Shown here: piece after piece, positions 10,188 through 17,967 of the stretch
Layout: the number at the start of each line of letters is the position of its first letter
How positions within the stretch are numbered: the first letter of the stretch is position 1
Assembly (NCBI GenBank): GCA_029248105.1
Contig: JAQWJZ010000030.1
Coordinates: 1 to 64,000, forward strand
Length of the DNA: 64,000 bases
Direction of reading: 5' to 3'
Source of the DNA: Flavobacteriales bacterium
GTDB lineage: Bacteria > Bacteroidota > Bacteroidia > Flavobacteriales > UBA7312
Notes under the pieces: generated by a model
Seen by the model: the letters and a program-made list of their open reading frames with translations, nothing else
The model's database searches: none
What the model was told of the DNA's origin: nothing
Program-made: the position numbers and the translations under genes

Positions 10188-11641
10188 TGATTAGAAAAAT
10201 TATATTAATACTTACCTTATTGCCATTTGTAGGATTTGGACAGCAAAGCGCTTTAATATCTCATTACTATGAAAATATAACGCTTTTAAATCCAAGTATG
10301 GTTGGCTATGACCAAAATACATCGATTCGTTTGAATGCACGACAACAATGGTATAAGTTTACTGATGCCAATATAGGTCGTTCATCACTTTCAATAAATA
10401 AAGGGTTTGCTGATGACGGTGTTGGAGTCAGTATTTTTAGTGATAATTCTGGAAATATTACTAAAAGTGGTTTTAATGTCAGTTATAGTAGGCGTGTAGC
10501 TATTGATGATGAATCTTCATTATTTTTTGGTTTGTCTGGTGGTTTTCAGAATAATCAAATTCAGAATATATCGCCAATTGACTTTCAATATTTTGATAAC
10601 AAATATAATTGGTCGCCAAATTCGTCATTTGGTTTAACATATAACCACAATTCATTGTTATGTGGTATATCTGTTGATGGTTTGCTAGAATCAGATTTAG
10701 GCTTTACAAATCAAGAGAATATTATAGAAAAGAATTACTACGCATTCATGACTTACAATTATATGGTAAGTTCTTTTGTTGATCTAAAACCTTCTATCTT
10801 ATATAAAGAAGCAGAAAGTGGTTTGTCACAATTTGACTTAAATCTTAATTTGTCTTACAAAAATGCACTAACAATTGGTTTCGGATATAAAGGAAACTTC
10901 ACTGAAGATAGTGATTTTGGTCCTCTAGTAACTTTAGGACTAAACTTCGGAAGTATCACATCTCTGATTAGTCAAGAATTTAACTCAAGCGAAGTTTCAT
11001 CTTATTCTGTTGGAACTAGTGAGTTAACATTAAGTTATGTCGTTTCTGCCAAAGAAGAAGTTGCTCCAATTAAAAAAGAAGAAGTAATAACTGAAGAAGA
11101 AGTATTTAAAGATTCAGATAACGATGGTGTTATAGATGAAGAAGATCAATGTCCTAACGAATATGGAAGTAAATCAGCTAATGGTTGCCCAGATTTTGAC
11201 AATGATGGAGTAAGGGATTCTGAAGATAACTGCCCAAATACAATTGGTGATTTAATGAATGGAGGGTGTCCAATCTTAAGTCTTGAGGATAGTTCAACTG
11301 TTGCCGATGCAATGTTTAATCTGGAGTTTGATAAAAACTCCTCTGATTTAAAGCAATCCTCATTACCTTACCTTTCAAATATTGGAAAGTTACTTTTAGG
11401 TAATAAAAATATGTTACTTATCATTTCAGGTCACACAGATAGTGATGCCTCTAATGAATACAACTTTAGTCTTTCAGCTAAAAGAGCACAAGCTGTAAGA
11501 AATCACATCACAAAAATGGGTGTTTCTAAATCAAGATTAATCATTGATTTTTATGGTGAAACAAAGCCAATAGTTCCTAATGATTCTGATTTGAATAAGC
11601 AAAAAAACAGAAGGGTAGAGTTTGGAATTACTTTTATTTAA
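10187..11641 (+). CDS. PorP/SprF family T9SS outer-membrane protein fused to an OmpA domain
   Basis: An outer-membrane barrel that in known systems attaches or exports T9SS substrates with type B C-terminal domains. Residues 1-18 are a signal peptide. Residues about 20-280 show the PorP/SprF pattern: SHYYENITLLNPSMVGYD near the start, then alternating strands. From about residue 309 there are calcium-binding thrombospondin type 3-like repeats (DSDNDGVIDEEDQCP and DFDNDGVRDSEDNCP). Residues about 365-484 are an OmpA-like peptidoglycan-binding domain with GHTDSDASNEYN, LSAKRAQAV and NRRVEFG. Ordinary SprF/PorP proteins are about 300-350 residues, so the tail is an extra module that could tether the barrel to the cell wall. 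It is translationally coupled to the upstream adhesin, its likely cargo. The pairing with that cargo is inferred. Confidence 0.88.
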   Translation: MIRKIILILTLLPFVGFGQQSALISHYYENITLLNPSMVGYDQNTSIRLNARQQWYKFTDANIGRSSLSINKGFADDGVGVSIFSDNSGNITKSGFNVSYSRRVAIDDESSLFFGLSGGFQNNQIQNISPIDFQYFDNKYNWSPNSSFGLTYNHNSLLCGISVDGLLESDLGFTNQENIIEKNYYAFMTYNYMVSSFVDLKPSILYKEAESGLSQFDLNLNLSYKNALTIGFGYKGNFTEDSDFGPLVTLGLNFGSITSLISQEFNSSEVSSYSVGTSELTLSYVVSAKEEVAPIKKEEVITEEEVFKDSDNDGVIDEEDQCPNEYGSKSANGCPDFDNDGVRDSEDNCPNTIGDLMNGGCPILSLEDSSTVADAMFNLEFDKNSSDLKQSSLPYLSNIGKLLLGNKNMLLIISGHTDSDASNEYNFSLSAKRAQAVRNHITKMGVSKSRLIIDFYGETKPIVPNDSDLNKQKNRRVEFGITFI

Positions 11642-11659
11642 AACTAGAATGATTATCGT

Positions 11660-12913
11660 ATGAAGTATTTATTATTTTCTGTCTATTTTTTGTTTTGCCT
11701 CTTGTCTAATGCACAAGATGTTAAGCTAAATTATTCTAAAGGAGCATCTATTTTATTTTTTGATATAGATTCGAAAACTGAAAAATTATCCAATAAAATT
11801 GGGTTGTCGCTTAACAAAGGTGAGTACGAACTTCAATTTGGATATTTAAATTCTAGTTTCAGTTATGATGGCAATTTTCTGGAACAACAAGATTTGTATA
11901 AAAACTATATAACTGAAGTACAAGGTGCTTATATAGCATACAGTCATGAATTAATTGAACAAGATAAATTAAAGTTTAGTTTAGGCTTAGAATTAGGGTT
12001 CAATCAATATTCCATTTCTACTAATTTGGAAAATAATCGAGGTATTTTATATTCCGATTTTGAAATAGATCAATGGAATGAATTAGGTTATTTTTCAGAA
12101 AATAATTTCGAGACAGATATGTCACAATTAAATATTGATCAATTAGAGGATTACAATTTAAATTATTTCAGTTTTGGCCCAACGATTGAATGTTCATATC
12201 AACTAGTAGATAATTTTGAAATTTTTGTAAAGTCTCACTACAGAAAAAATACTAATGATTTACTCGACAATGTTAATATATACAACCAAAGAGATATACC
12301 TTCTAGTAATGAGACAGATAATCAGATAGATTTAATGTTTGGAATAAAATTTCAGTTCAACAATAAACAAGCCATTAGCAATGACTCATTAGTGTCATTA
12401 ATTGATTTTATTACAAGCGATGAACCTGATACTATTATTCCAAACCAAAATCAAGTTGAAGTTTTAGAACCAGTTGCTAGCGTTAATAATGATGTAAATG
12501 AAGTAAAAGATAATAGTGAATATATACTAGGCTTCTTTGATTTTAATCCAGATAGTATAAATTATACTTCTTCGCTAAAAGATGAAGATTTTACTGAAAT
12601 ACAGCAGACAGAAATAGAAGAAGAATCATTAGAAAATGAAAATGACATTGATGATGAAATAGTAGAGATTCAAACAATAGATGCTCTTGCTGTCGATAAT
12701 GACTCTGACATTAATCATTACCTTATAGTAGGTGTATTTTCAAGTCAATCCAATTCAGAATCCTTTGCCAACTTTATAGAGATCAGCCCATCCAACATAT
12801 TATTAAGAAATAATATGTATTATTTATATGCTATGAAATCTAATAATATAAATGAGATTCGTCAACTAAGAGATAGTTTTGAATACGATAGTTGGGTTTT
12901 AAGCATTGAATAA
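11660..12913 (+). CDS. Barrel-like envelope protein with C-terminal SPOR-like domain
   Basis: I do not recognise a named family for the whole protein. Residues 1-18 are a signal peptide ending LSNAQ. Residues about 20-235 have alternating hydrophobic strands with paired turns (for example LKFSLGLELGFNQYS and FEIFVKSHYRKN), which suggests an eight-stranded outer-membrane barrel. Residues about 240-345 are an acidic, low-complexity linker rich in Glu, Asp and Asn. The last 65 residues start HYLIVGVFSSQSNSESFANF and resemble a SPOR domain, which binds denuded peptidoglycan glycan strands. It follows the PorP-OmpA gene by 18 bases and is probably in the same operon. A structural role beside the adhesin and its barrel is inferred. 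The SPOR call is by pattern only. Confidence 0.65.
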   Translation: MKYLLFSVYFLFCLLSNAQDVKLNYSKGASILFFDIDSKTEKLSNKIGLSLNKGEYELQFGYLNSSFSYDGNFLEQQDLYKNYITEVQGAYIAYSHELIEQDKLKFSLGLELGFNQYSISTNLENNRGILYSDFEIDQWNELGYFSENNFETDMSQLNIDQLEDYNLNYFSFGPTIECSYQLVDNFEIFVKSHYRKNTNDLLDNVNIYNQRDIPSSNETDNQIDLMFGIKFQFNNKQAISNDSLVSLIDFITSDEPDTIIPNQNQVEVLEPVASVNNDVNEVKDNSEYILGFFDFNPDSINYTSSLKDEDFTEIQQTEIEEESLENENDIDDEIVEIQTIDALAVDNDSDINHYLIVGVFSSQSNSESFANFIEISPSNILLRNNMYYLYAMKSNNINEIRQLRDSFEYDSWVLSIE

Positions 12914-12961
12914 TGCTTTATCAATTCTAATCCTATAATTATTTAATATTGTCTCACAAAG

Positions 12962-12982
12962 TTTCTAAAACCTCTTTAGAAA
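12962..12982. terminator. AT-rich hairpin between convergent genes
   Basis: TTTCTAAA (12962-12969) and TTTAGAAA (12975-12982) form a perfect 8-bp stem with a 5-base loop. It lies in the 91-base gap between the ends of two convergent genes, so it could terminate in either direction. The stem has only one G-C pair and no clear T-run follows, so it would be weak. Confidence 0.35.
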
Positions 12983-13004
12983 GTTTATGGAATTCTTTTG
13001 TAGA

Positions 13005-14282
13005 TTAATTATCTTCAATAAAATAGTTGTCAATATATGATATAGAAAACTTCTTATAATTAAGTAATTTATGAAGTTTAATATACTCAGCTTTTATCTT
13101 CTGTTTTTCATTTAAATCCTTCTCAATAGAATATTTATATATCAGTAAAAAAACCATTGCAATATCTTCATAACTATATCTTATTTCATCTAAAGAAAAT
13201 TGCTTGAAGAATTTTTTCTCAAGACTCTTTACTTTGGTTATTTTATAGTAATAAGTGCACATTAAATAATAATAATTCAAATAAAATAATTTGTAGTCAC
13301 TATTGAATAATTGATTTTCGTTATGGAAGTAATTAATAATATATTTCATAATATCCATATTTTTAGAAATCAATGCTTGTACTATAATTTCGAGGAAATA
13401 ATCGAGATTTTTCTTCTCCATTATTTCATGTTTGCTGGAATATCGATTTAGTAAATCTTCAATATCATCGTAATTGTTAGCCATGATTTTTACGGACAAC
13501 AAACGACTGCATAAAACAGGGTGGAATTCTGAGCTGAATGCCAAATTATCAAATTTATCGACAACAGCTGAATTATTCATATAGCTATTAAGCTCCATTA
13601 AGGCAGAGGTAAAGAGTTTAATCTCTTTATTCTTTGTTGTTTCATTGACATATTTTGCCCATTCACCATAGTATTTATTCAAGTTGGTGTAATCAACAAA
13701 AATTAAAAAAACAATTCTTAAAAAATTAATGTTTTGAAGTAACTCTTTATTTACAACATTATTCTTTCTAAAAATGATTCCAACAGAATTTCCTAAGTTT
13801 AAGATCTCGTGATAGCTAAAACTATCATACTTTAATTCTTTTTGTTTGAAAATTTTATTTAAATCTTCAAATTGTTTGTTGTAGATAAGTTCACGAATAA
13901 GAAGAGTTAATAAACTCAATACATCACTTGAACTTGTTCTGATATCTTTTACTAAGTGTAATAACTCCTTTTCATTGGTTTTATAAATACGGTCTGAAAT
14001 TTTAAGTCTATATTTAAAAGAATAGGTTTGAATAAAATGCGAATAATTTTTATAACCATTAAATCGAGCTAATTTATCTAGAGTTTTTGTACGTGTTTTA
14101 ACATCTGGAGCAAGTCCATAAATTCTTCTAAATGTATTATAATTTATGTATTCATCAATTGTCTCAAGAATAATTTCTGATAATAGTTTGCAGTTGCCTA
14201 AATTATTAATTTTAAATTTTACTTTCTTTTCAGTAATACTTTTAAGTTCTTCAAAAAAATATGTGTTTTTACTACTCGACAT
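13005..14282 (-). CDS. Hypothetical helical protein, possible regulator
   Basis: Function is not known. The N-terminal 100 residues have the pattern NCKLLSEIILETI, YINYNTFRRIYGL, TLDKLARFNGYKNYSHFIQ. I have seen this arrangement at the start of uncharacterised Bacteroidota proteins; it looks like a helix-turn-helix-like or scaffold domain. The remaining 325 residues are almost all helical and rich in Lys, Asn, Tyr and Leu, as in TPR or HEAT-type solenoids. There is no signal peptide or membrane segment, so it should be cytoplasmic. It starts 4 bases after the small membrane protein gene at 14287-14754 and is surely co-transcribed with it. A regulator acting with that membrane protein is a guess. 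Confidence 0.6.
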   Translation of the reverse strand: MSSSKNTYFFEELKSITEKKVKFKINNLGNCKLLSEIILETIDEYINYNTFRRIYGLAPDVKTRTKTLDKLARFNGYKNYSHFIQTYSFKYRLKISDRIYKTNEKELLHLVKDIRTSSSDVLSLLTLLIRELIYNKQFEDLNKIFKQKELKYDSFSYHEILNLGNSVGIIFRKNNVVNKELLQNINFLRIVFLIFVDYTNLNKYYGEWAKYVNETTKNKEIKLFTSALMELNSYMNNSAVVDKFDNLAFSSEFHPVLCSRLLSVKIMANNYDDIEDLLNRYSSKHEIMEKKNLDYFLEIIVQALISKNMDIMKYIINYFHNENQLFNSDYKLFYLNYYYLMCTYYYKITKVKSLEKKFFKQFSLDEIRYSYEDIAMVFLLIYKYSIEKDLNEKQKIKAEYIKLHKLLNYKKFSISYIDNYFIEDN

Positions 14283-14286
14283 CTAA

Positions 14287-14754
14287 TCAATCTATTTTCA
14301 TACTTAGTATACTATCAATTAGTTTCTTCCTTTCTTTTTTGTTAAGAATAGATACGTTTACTATATGTTTGTTTTTTGATAATGTAGTAATTTTTAACTC
14401 TTTCTTGAGTCCTAAATATTTAGATTTTTCAGAGGTTTTAATTTTTGATGATTTAGGTATTTGAATATAGCTAATATGGTTCTTTGAAAACCATAAAAAA
14501 ACATTGGTAGATTTAATTTTTATCAAATCATCACTAAAGTATATAGAAATTTGATTTACCCCAATAATGGATAGTAGTATGGGTATTACTGCAGGAATAA
14601 GAAATAATAAAATATTGCTTTTAATGCTAATACTTATCATGCCGTTTGTGCTTATTAAAACAATAAGAGCTATAACATAAAGTATTATTATCTGATAATA
14701 CAAATACATTAAAAGTAACATTTTGATTTTCGAGCTAAGGTTTTTTTTTCTCAT
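14287..14754 (-). CDS. Small two-span membrane protein, paralogue of the parE-parC spacer protein
   Basis: An unrecognised protein of 155 residues. Two hydrophobic segments (about residues 12-36 and 46-66) are followed by a soluble tail of about 90 residues that looks like a beta-rich, PH-like fold. It aligns by eye with the protein encoded at 27902-28378. The shared core is IPxxIPIxLSxxGxN after the second membrane segment, a central Phe-Ser region, and GLxKxLxI near the end. It is the first gene of a two-gene unit with the helical protein at 13005-14282. Membrane topology predicts the tail faces one compartment throughout, but which one is not clear. No catalytic motif is visible. Confidence 0.6.
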   Translation of the reverse strand: MRKKNLSSKIKMLLLMYLYYQIIILYVIALIVLISTNGMISISIKSNILLFLIPAVIPILLSIIGVNQISIYFSDDLIKIKSTNVFLWFSKNHISYIQIPKSSKIKTSEKSKYLGLKKELKITTLSKNKHIVNVSILNKKERKKLIDSILSMKID

Positions 14755-14815
14755 TGTTATATAAATTAAACTATCTGATTAAAATAGCTAACTTGTGTTT
14801 AGACGAAATTTTATA

Positions 14816-14823
14816 CAAAATTA
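14816..14823 (-). promoter_or_regulatory. Candidate -7 promoter box for the two-gene unit
   Basis: Read on the minus strand, TAATTTTG matches TAnnTTTG and lies about 60 bases upstream of the ATG at 14754. A TTTG is present upstream, but at about 14 bases rather than the usual 19-21. The rest of the 145-base gap 14755-14899 shows nothing else I can support. Confidence 0.33.
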
Positions 14824-14899
14824 AGATAATATACTATCAAAATAAGTACATATTAAGTACAAATAATTATTTTAAAAAAAGAGCTTAAAGGTCGATTTA

Positions 14900-17887
14900 T
14901 CAGTGAAAAATGAGTCTAATTCTAGAAATATTGAAAGCTGTATTAATTGAAAGAATATAAAAACCCTTTGGAAAATCCATTAAATTCAAATCATGCTCAA
15001 AAGAATCTGTTTTGATTTTAGTAATAGTAACTACTTCTTGACCAATTGGGTTAATAATTTTAATATCAACATTTTGTATGTTAGGAAGTGTTACTGAAAT
15101 ATTAAATATACCATTAGAGGGGTTAGGATAAACATAAATATTTTCTAATGAGGTATTTATTCTATTGCTTCCCAAAGCGTAAAATTGATATGCTGTAAAA
15201 GGTGTAGCCCATGAAGTGCCATTAGTACCGCAAGCACCTCTAATTCTCCAACAGTAATCACCAGCAGATAGGCCAAACTTAGTTTTAGTATTTGAAGAGC
15301 CTGAAAGATTATTCCACGCCCATACTTGCCCAGTTGTTAGGTTGGTAAGTTCTAAAAAATAATGGTCTGGTTGTCCGCTAGTAGGAGTGTCCCATGACAT
15401 AGTTATTGCTGTATTAGCACTATTATTAGTTGTGCTTAGGTTGTTTGGTATTTTATCACAGTTATCTTGTGTAGTGAATGGAATAAAACTTCCCCAGCCA
15501 GAATGGTATTGTGAATCGGATATTCCATTTTCATCACTATTTCCTGTACACCATGCTTTGGTGTGCCATTCATAGGAAGTATTAGGAGTGAAGTTGCCTT
15601 TTAAAACGTCAATAGAATTACCACCATTAACGTATCTAAAGTTAGATGTGCCAGACTCTCGGATTTTTCCTTTGGATTGCCATATTTGCCAATCACCGCT
15701 TGGTTCATTGGCCGTAAATGTTACCCAATTTGCTTCTGTTTCAACGGATAGGTTTTCAAGGTTGGGGCATGAAGGTAAAGTGGTAAATGTTGCATTTTCA
15801 GACCAATCCGATTGGCATTCTGTACTGCCGCTTGGGTTGACTACCCTTGCTCGAATAGACCACTCATAAGTTGTATTATCTTCTAAGAAATACCGTGTTC
15901 TTGAAACACCAGAGTAGGGGTTTGTATTTTGAGATCCAGCAGAAATAACGGTCCAAGACGATAGGCCTTGAATACGATAGCGAATCATGTAATAAGAGGG
16001 TAAAGCACTAGGCTGATCCCAATTAAATGTAACTCTATTGTGAATAATATTATTAACAGTTAAGCCAGTTGGAGCATTGTCACAAGGGTTATCAGGGTAC
16101 AAACAACTTCCGTCATATAATGTTGCTTGAGGGACATAATTCGTTGCTGATGAGTCAGTACACCCTGATATATATTCGCAACTACCATTATTAAAATAAG
16201 CGTTTGGGTTATAGTTTATTGCTAATTCATCAGTACAACCGAAGTAACAACATATACAAGAGCCATCGTCTACTGTTGCATCGGCATCAAAGTTTATTGA
16301 AGCAGGATCGGTACAGCCTTGAATGATTATTTCACAGGGTTGATAATGACTACCTAAATTACTCCAATCGTTATTTGACAATACTTCCCATTCGGAGTTC
16401 TCTAAATTTGTTCCTGCTGATTCTTCCCAGTTATCATTTCCTTGACTAACAGAGCATTTTCTAACTAATGTATGGTCTTTTGTTCCATTTGATACACCAG
16501 CTACTGGCCAAGCACTTCCAGGGTCACCATTCCAATCACCGATTCTATCAACAACTATATATCCTCCAACTGTTGGGTTAGAGTTTGTTGAAGGTTGGGT
16601 TCCATATACTAGAGCTATGCCATCATCACCATTACTGAGATGCGTAGTAGTCATATTTGCCGATGCGAGTATTGTTGGGTCTGAAGAGGCGTGAGCTACA
16701 ATAAAAACACCATTAGCAGGCACATTAGAACCAATATCGAAGTAATGCCAAGAGTCATAAACTCCTACTTGTGCTGGAGCATTTACCACCAAAGCCATGG
16801 CATAGTTATCTAAACTTACCGATGAAGATGAAGGATTATATATTTCAAGGTATTTGTTGTTTGAAGATCCTTCGGCATATTCGGAGAAAAAGAGAACAAT
16901 ATCATCATTTCCTGTGTCGTAGGTACAAGATCCATCGTCTATTGAAGCATCAGGATTGAAGTTAAGGGCTAATGGGTCGGTACAACCGTTAGCATAAACT
17001 AAACTAATGCCTACGGGCATATGGTCTGTAATATTATTGTCATAAGAGTTGAATCCGCCACTGATATAATTATCAACCTGAATGGTAGCTACATCGCTTA
17101 CTGTTGAATTGAATTCATCGAATATTTCATTAGTAATAAGTATATGGTCAATGTGGCTTGGCCAGTTTGGAAAAGAGAAGTTTTGTGGATTACCTAATGC
17201 TATTTCCATATCTGCAAATTGATAATCGCTATCATCAATGAAGTTTTGAAAAACATTATCACTTTCGTCATCCGTCAGTTCGTCATTATAGTCGCCAATT
17301 ACCAATACATTTTCATCATTTAAATTGTTGTCTATATAGGATTTAATGTGGTTCAAGGCCACTAGTCTTCTGTTTTCTTCATCAGAAGAATCAGAGGTAT
17401 TAAGGTTGCCATCTCCACAACATTTGAGGTGGACGTTAATTACATAATATTCAATGTTGTTTTTTTCTACGTGAATCAAATAAGGTGGCCTTCCTGCAAA
17501 AGCATAATTGTAGTTGTTAGACGATAGTATAGCGTAATCGTCAATAACTGTAATATCATTTTTAACAGCATAAGCCAGATTAATACCGCCATAATTAGCA
17601 TCTAGCACATATCCTGTGTAACCATTGGTAGAAGCCATCATAGCATTGAAAGCATCCATATCGTTTATTTCTTGAAAGCCTATTACTTCAGACTCCAATT
17701 CTATGATGATATCAGAAACATAATCTTCTGTTGTGCCATCTACTTTAGGAAAGGTTTCTAAGTTCCACGTAATTACATCGAATGTATTATCGTTACCAAA
17801 GCTCAAATTACTAAGCGATTGCCCATTAGTATTAATGAAAAATAAGAAGAAGAAAACACCAAATAAAGATAGGAAAAGATGGTTCAT
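14900..17887 (-). CDS. Secreted multidomain EEP-family nuclease/phosphatase with T9SS type A tail
   Basis: A secreted enzyme of 995 residues, probably an extracellular nuclease. Residues 1-22 are a signal peptide. Residues about 25-297 are an endonuclease/exonuclease/phosphatase domain with its metal and catalytic motifs intact: FQEIND, VIGDYNDE, WPSHIDHILI and DHMPVG. A GCTDP...DGSC repeat occurs near residue 300 and again near 524, 551 and 576. Between them, about 331-500, is a lamin-tail-like domain (EYAEGSSNNKYLEIYNPSS). Three fibronectin type III-like domains cover about 605-890. Residues about 915-995 are a T9SS type A sorting domain (YVYPNPSNGIFNIS). A shorter paralogue is encoded divergently at 17968. 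DNA scavenging for phosphate or nucleosides is likely but inferred; phosphoester substrates other than DNA are possible. Confidence 0.88.
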   Translation of the reverse strand: MNHLFLSLFGVFFFLFFINTNGQSLSNLSFGNDNTFDVITWNLETFPKVDGTTEDYVSDIIIELESEVIGFQEINDMDAFNAMMASTNGYTGYVLDANYGGINLAYAVKNDITVIDDYAILSSNNYNYAFAGRPPYLIHVEKNNIEYYVINVHLKCCGDGNLNTSDSSDEENRRLVALNHIKSYIDNNLNDENVLVIGDYNDELTDDESDNVFQNFIDDSDYQFADMEIALGNPQNFSFPNWPSHIDHILITNEIFDEFNSTVSDVATIQVDNYISGGFNSYDNNITDHMPVGISLVYANGCTDPLALNFNPDASIDDGSCTYDTGNDDIVLFFSEYAEGSSNNKYLEIYNPSSSSVSLDNYAMALVVNAPAQVGVYDSWHYFDIGSNVPANGVFIVAHASSDPTILASANMTTTHLSNGDDGIALVYGTQPSTNSNPTVGGYIVVDRIGDWNGDPGSAWPVAGVSNGTKDHTLVRKCSVSQGNDNWEESAGTNLENSEWEVLSNNDWSNLGSHYQPCEIIIQGCTDPASINFDADATVDDGSCICCYFGCTDELAINYNPNAYFNNGSCEYISGCTDSSATNYVPQATLYDGSCLYPDNPCDNAPTGLTVNNIIHNRVTFNWDQPSALPSYYMIRYRIQGLSSWTVISAGSQNTNPYSGVSRTRYFLEDNTTYEWSIRARVVNPSGSTECQSDWSENATFTTLPSCPNLENLSVETEANWVTFTANEPSGDWQIWQSKGKIRESGTSNFRYVNGGNSIDVLKGNFTPNTSYEWHTKAWCTGNSDENGISDSQYHSGWGSFIPFTTQDNCDKIPNNLSTTNNSANTAITMSWDTPTSGQPDHYFLELTNLTTGQVWAWNNLSGSSNTKTKFGLSAGDYCWRIRGACGTNGTSWATPFTAYQFYALGSNRINTSLENIYVYPNPSNGIFNISVTLPNIQNVDIKIINPIGQEVVTITKIKTDSFEHDLNLMDFPKGFYILSINTAFNISRIRLIFH

Positions 17888-17931
17888 AAAGGATAAGTTT
17901 TATAACAAGCTAAATTAATAAGAATATCCTT

Positions 17932-17947
17932 AGCATTTCATAATGCT
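17932..17947. repeat. Short inverted repeat between the divergent nuclease genes
   Basis: AGCATT and AATGCT are exact inverted copies separated by TCAT. They lie in the 80-base gap between two divergent paralogous nuclease genes, next to a candidate -7 box. A shared operator is possible, but a 6-bp arm can occur by chance in AT-rich DNA. Confidence 0.25.
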
Positions 17948-17955
17948 TTTAGTTG

Positions 17956-17963
17956 TAAATTTG
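17956..17963 (+). promoter_or_regulatory. Candidate -7 promoter box very close to the ATG
   Basis: TAAATTTG matches TAnnTTTG and ends only 4 bases before the ATG at 17968. If it is used, transcription would start at or near the start codon and the mRNA would be leaderless or nearly so. No TTTG is seen at the usual -33 distance. Confidence 0.35.
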
Positions 17964-17967
17964 TTCT

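Noticed and set aside
15387-15869. Open frames opposite the long EEP nuclease gene
   Set aside because: They are antisense to a well-supported multidomain protein, and their translations resemble no known family.
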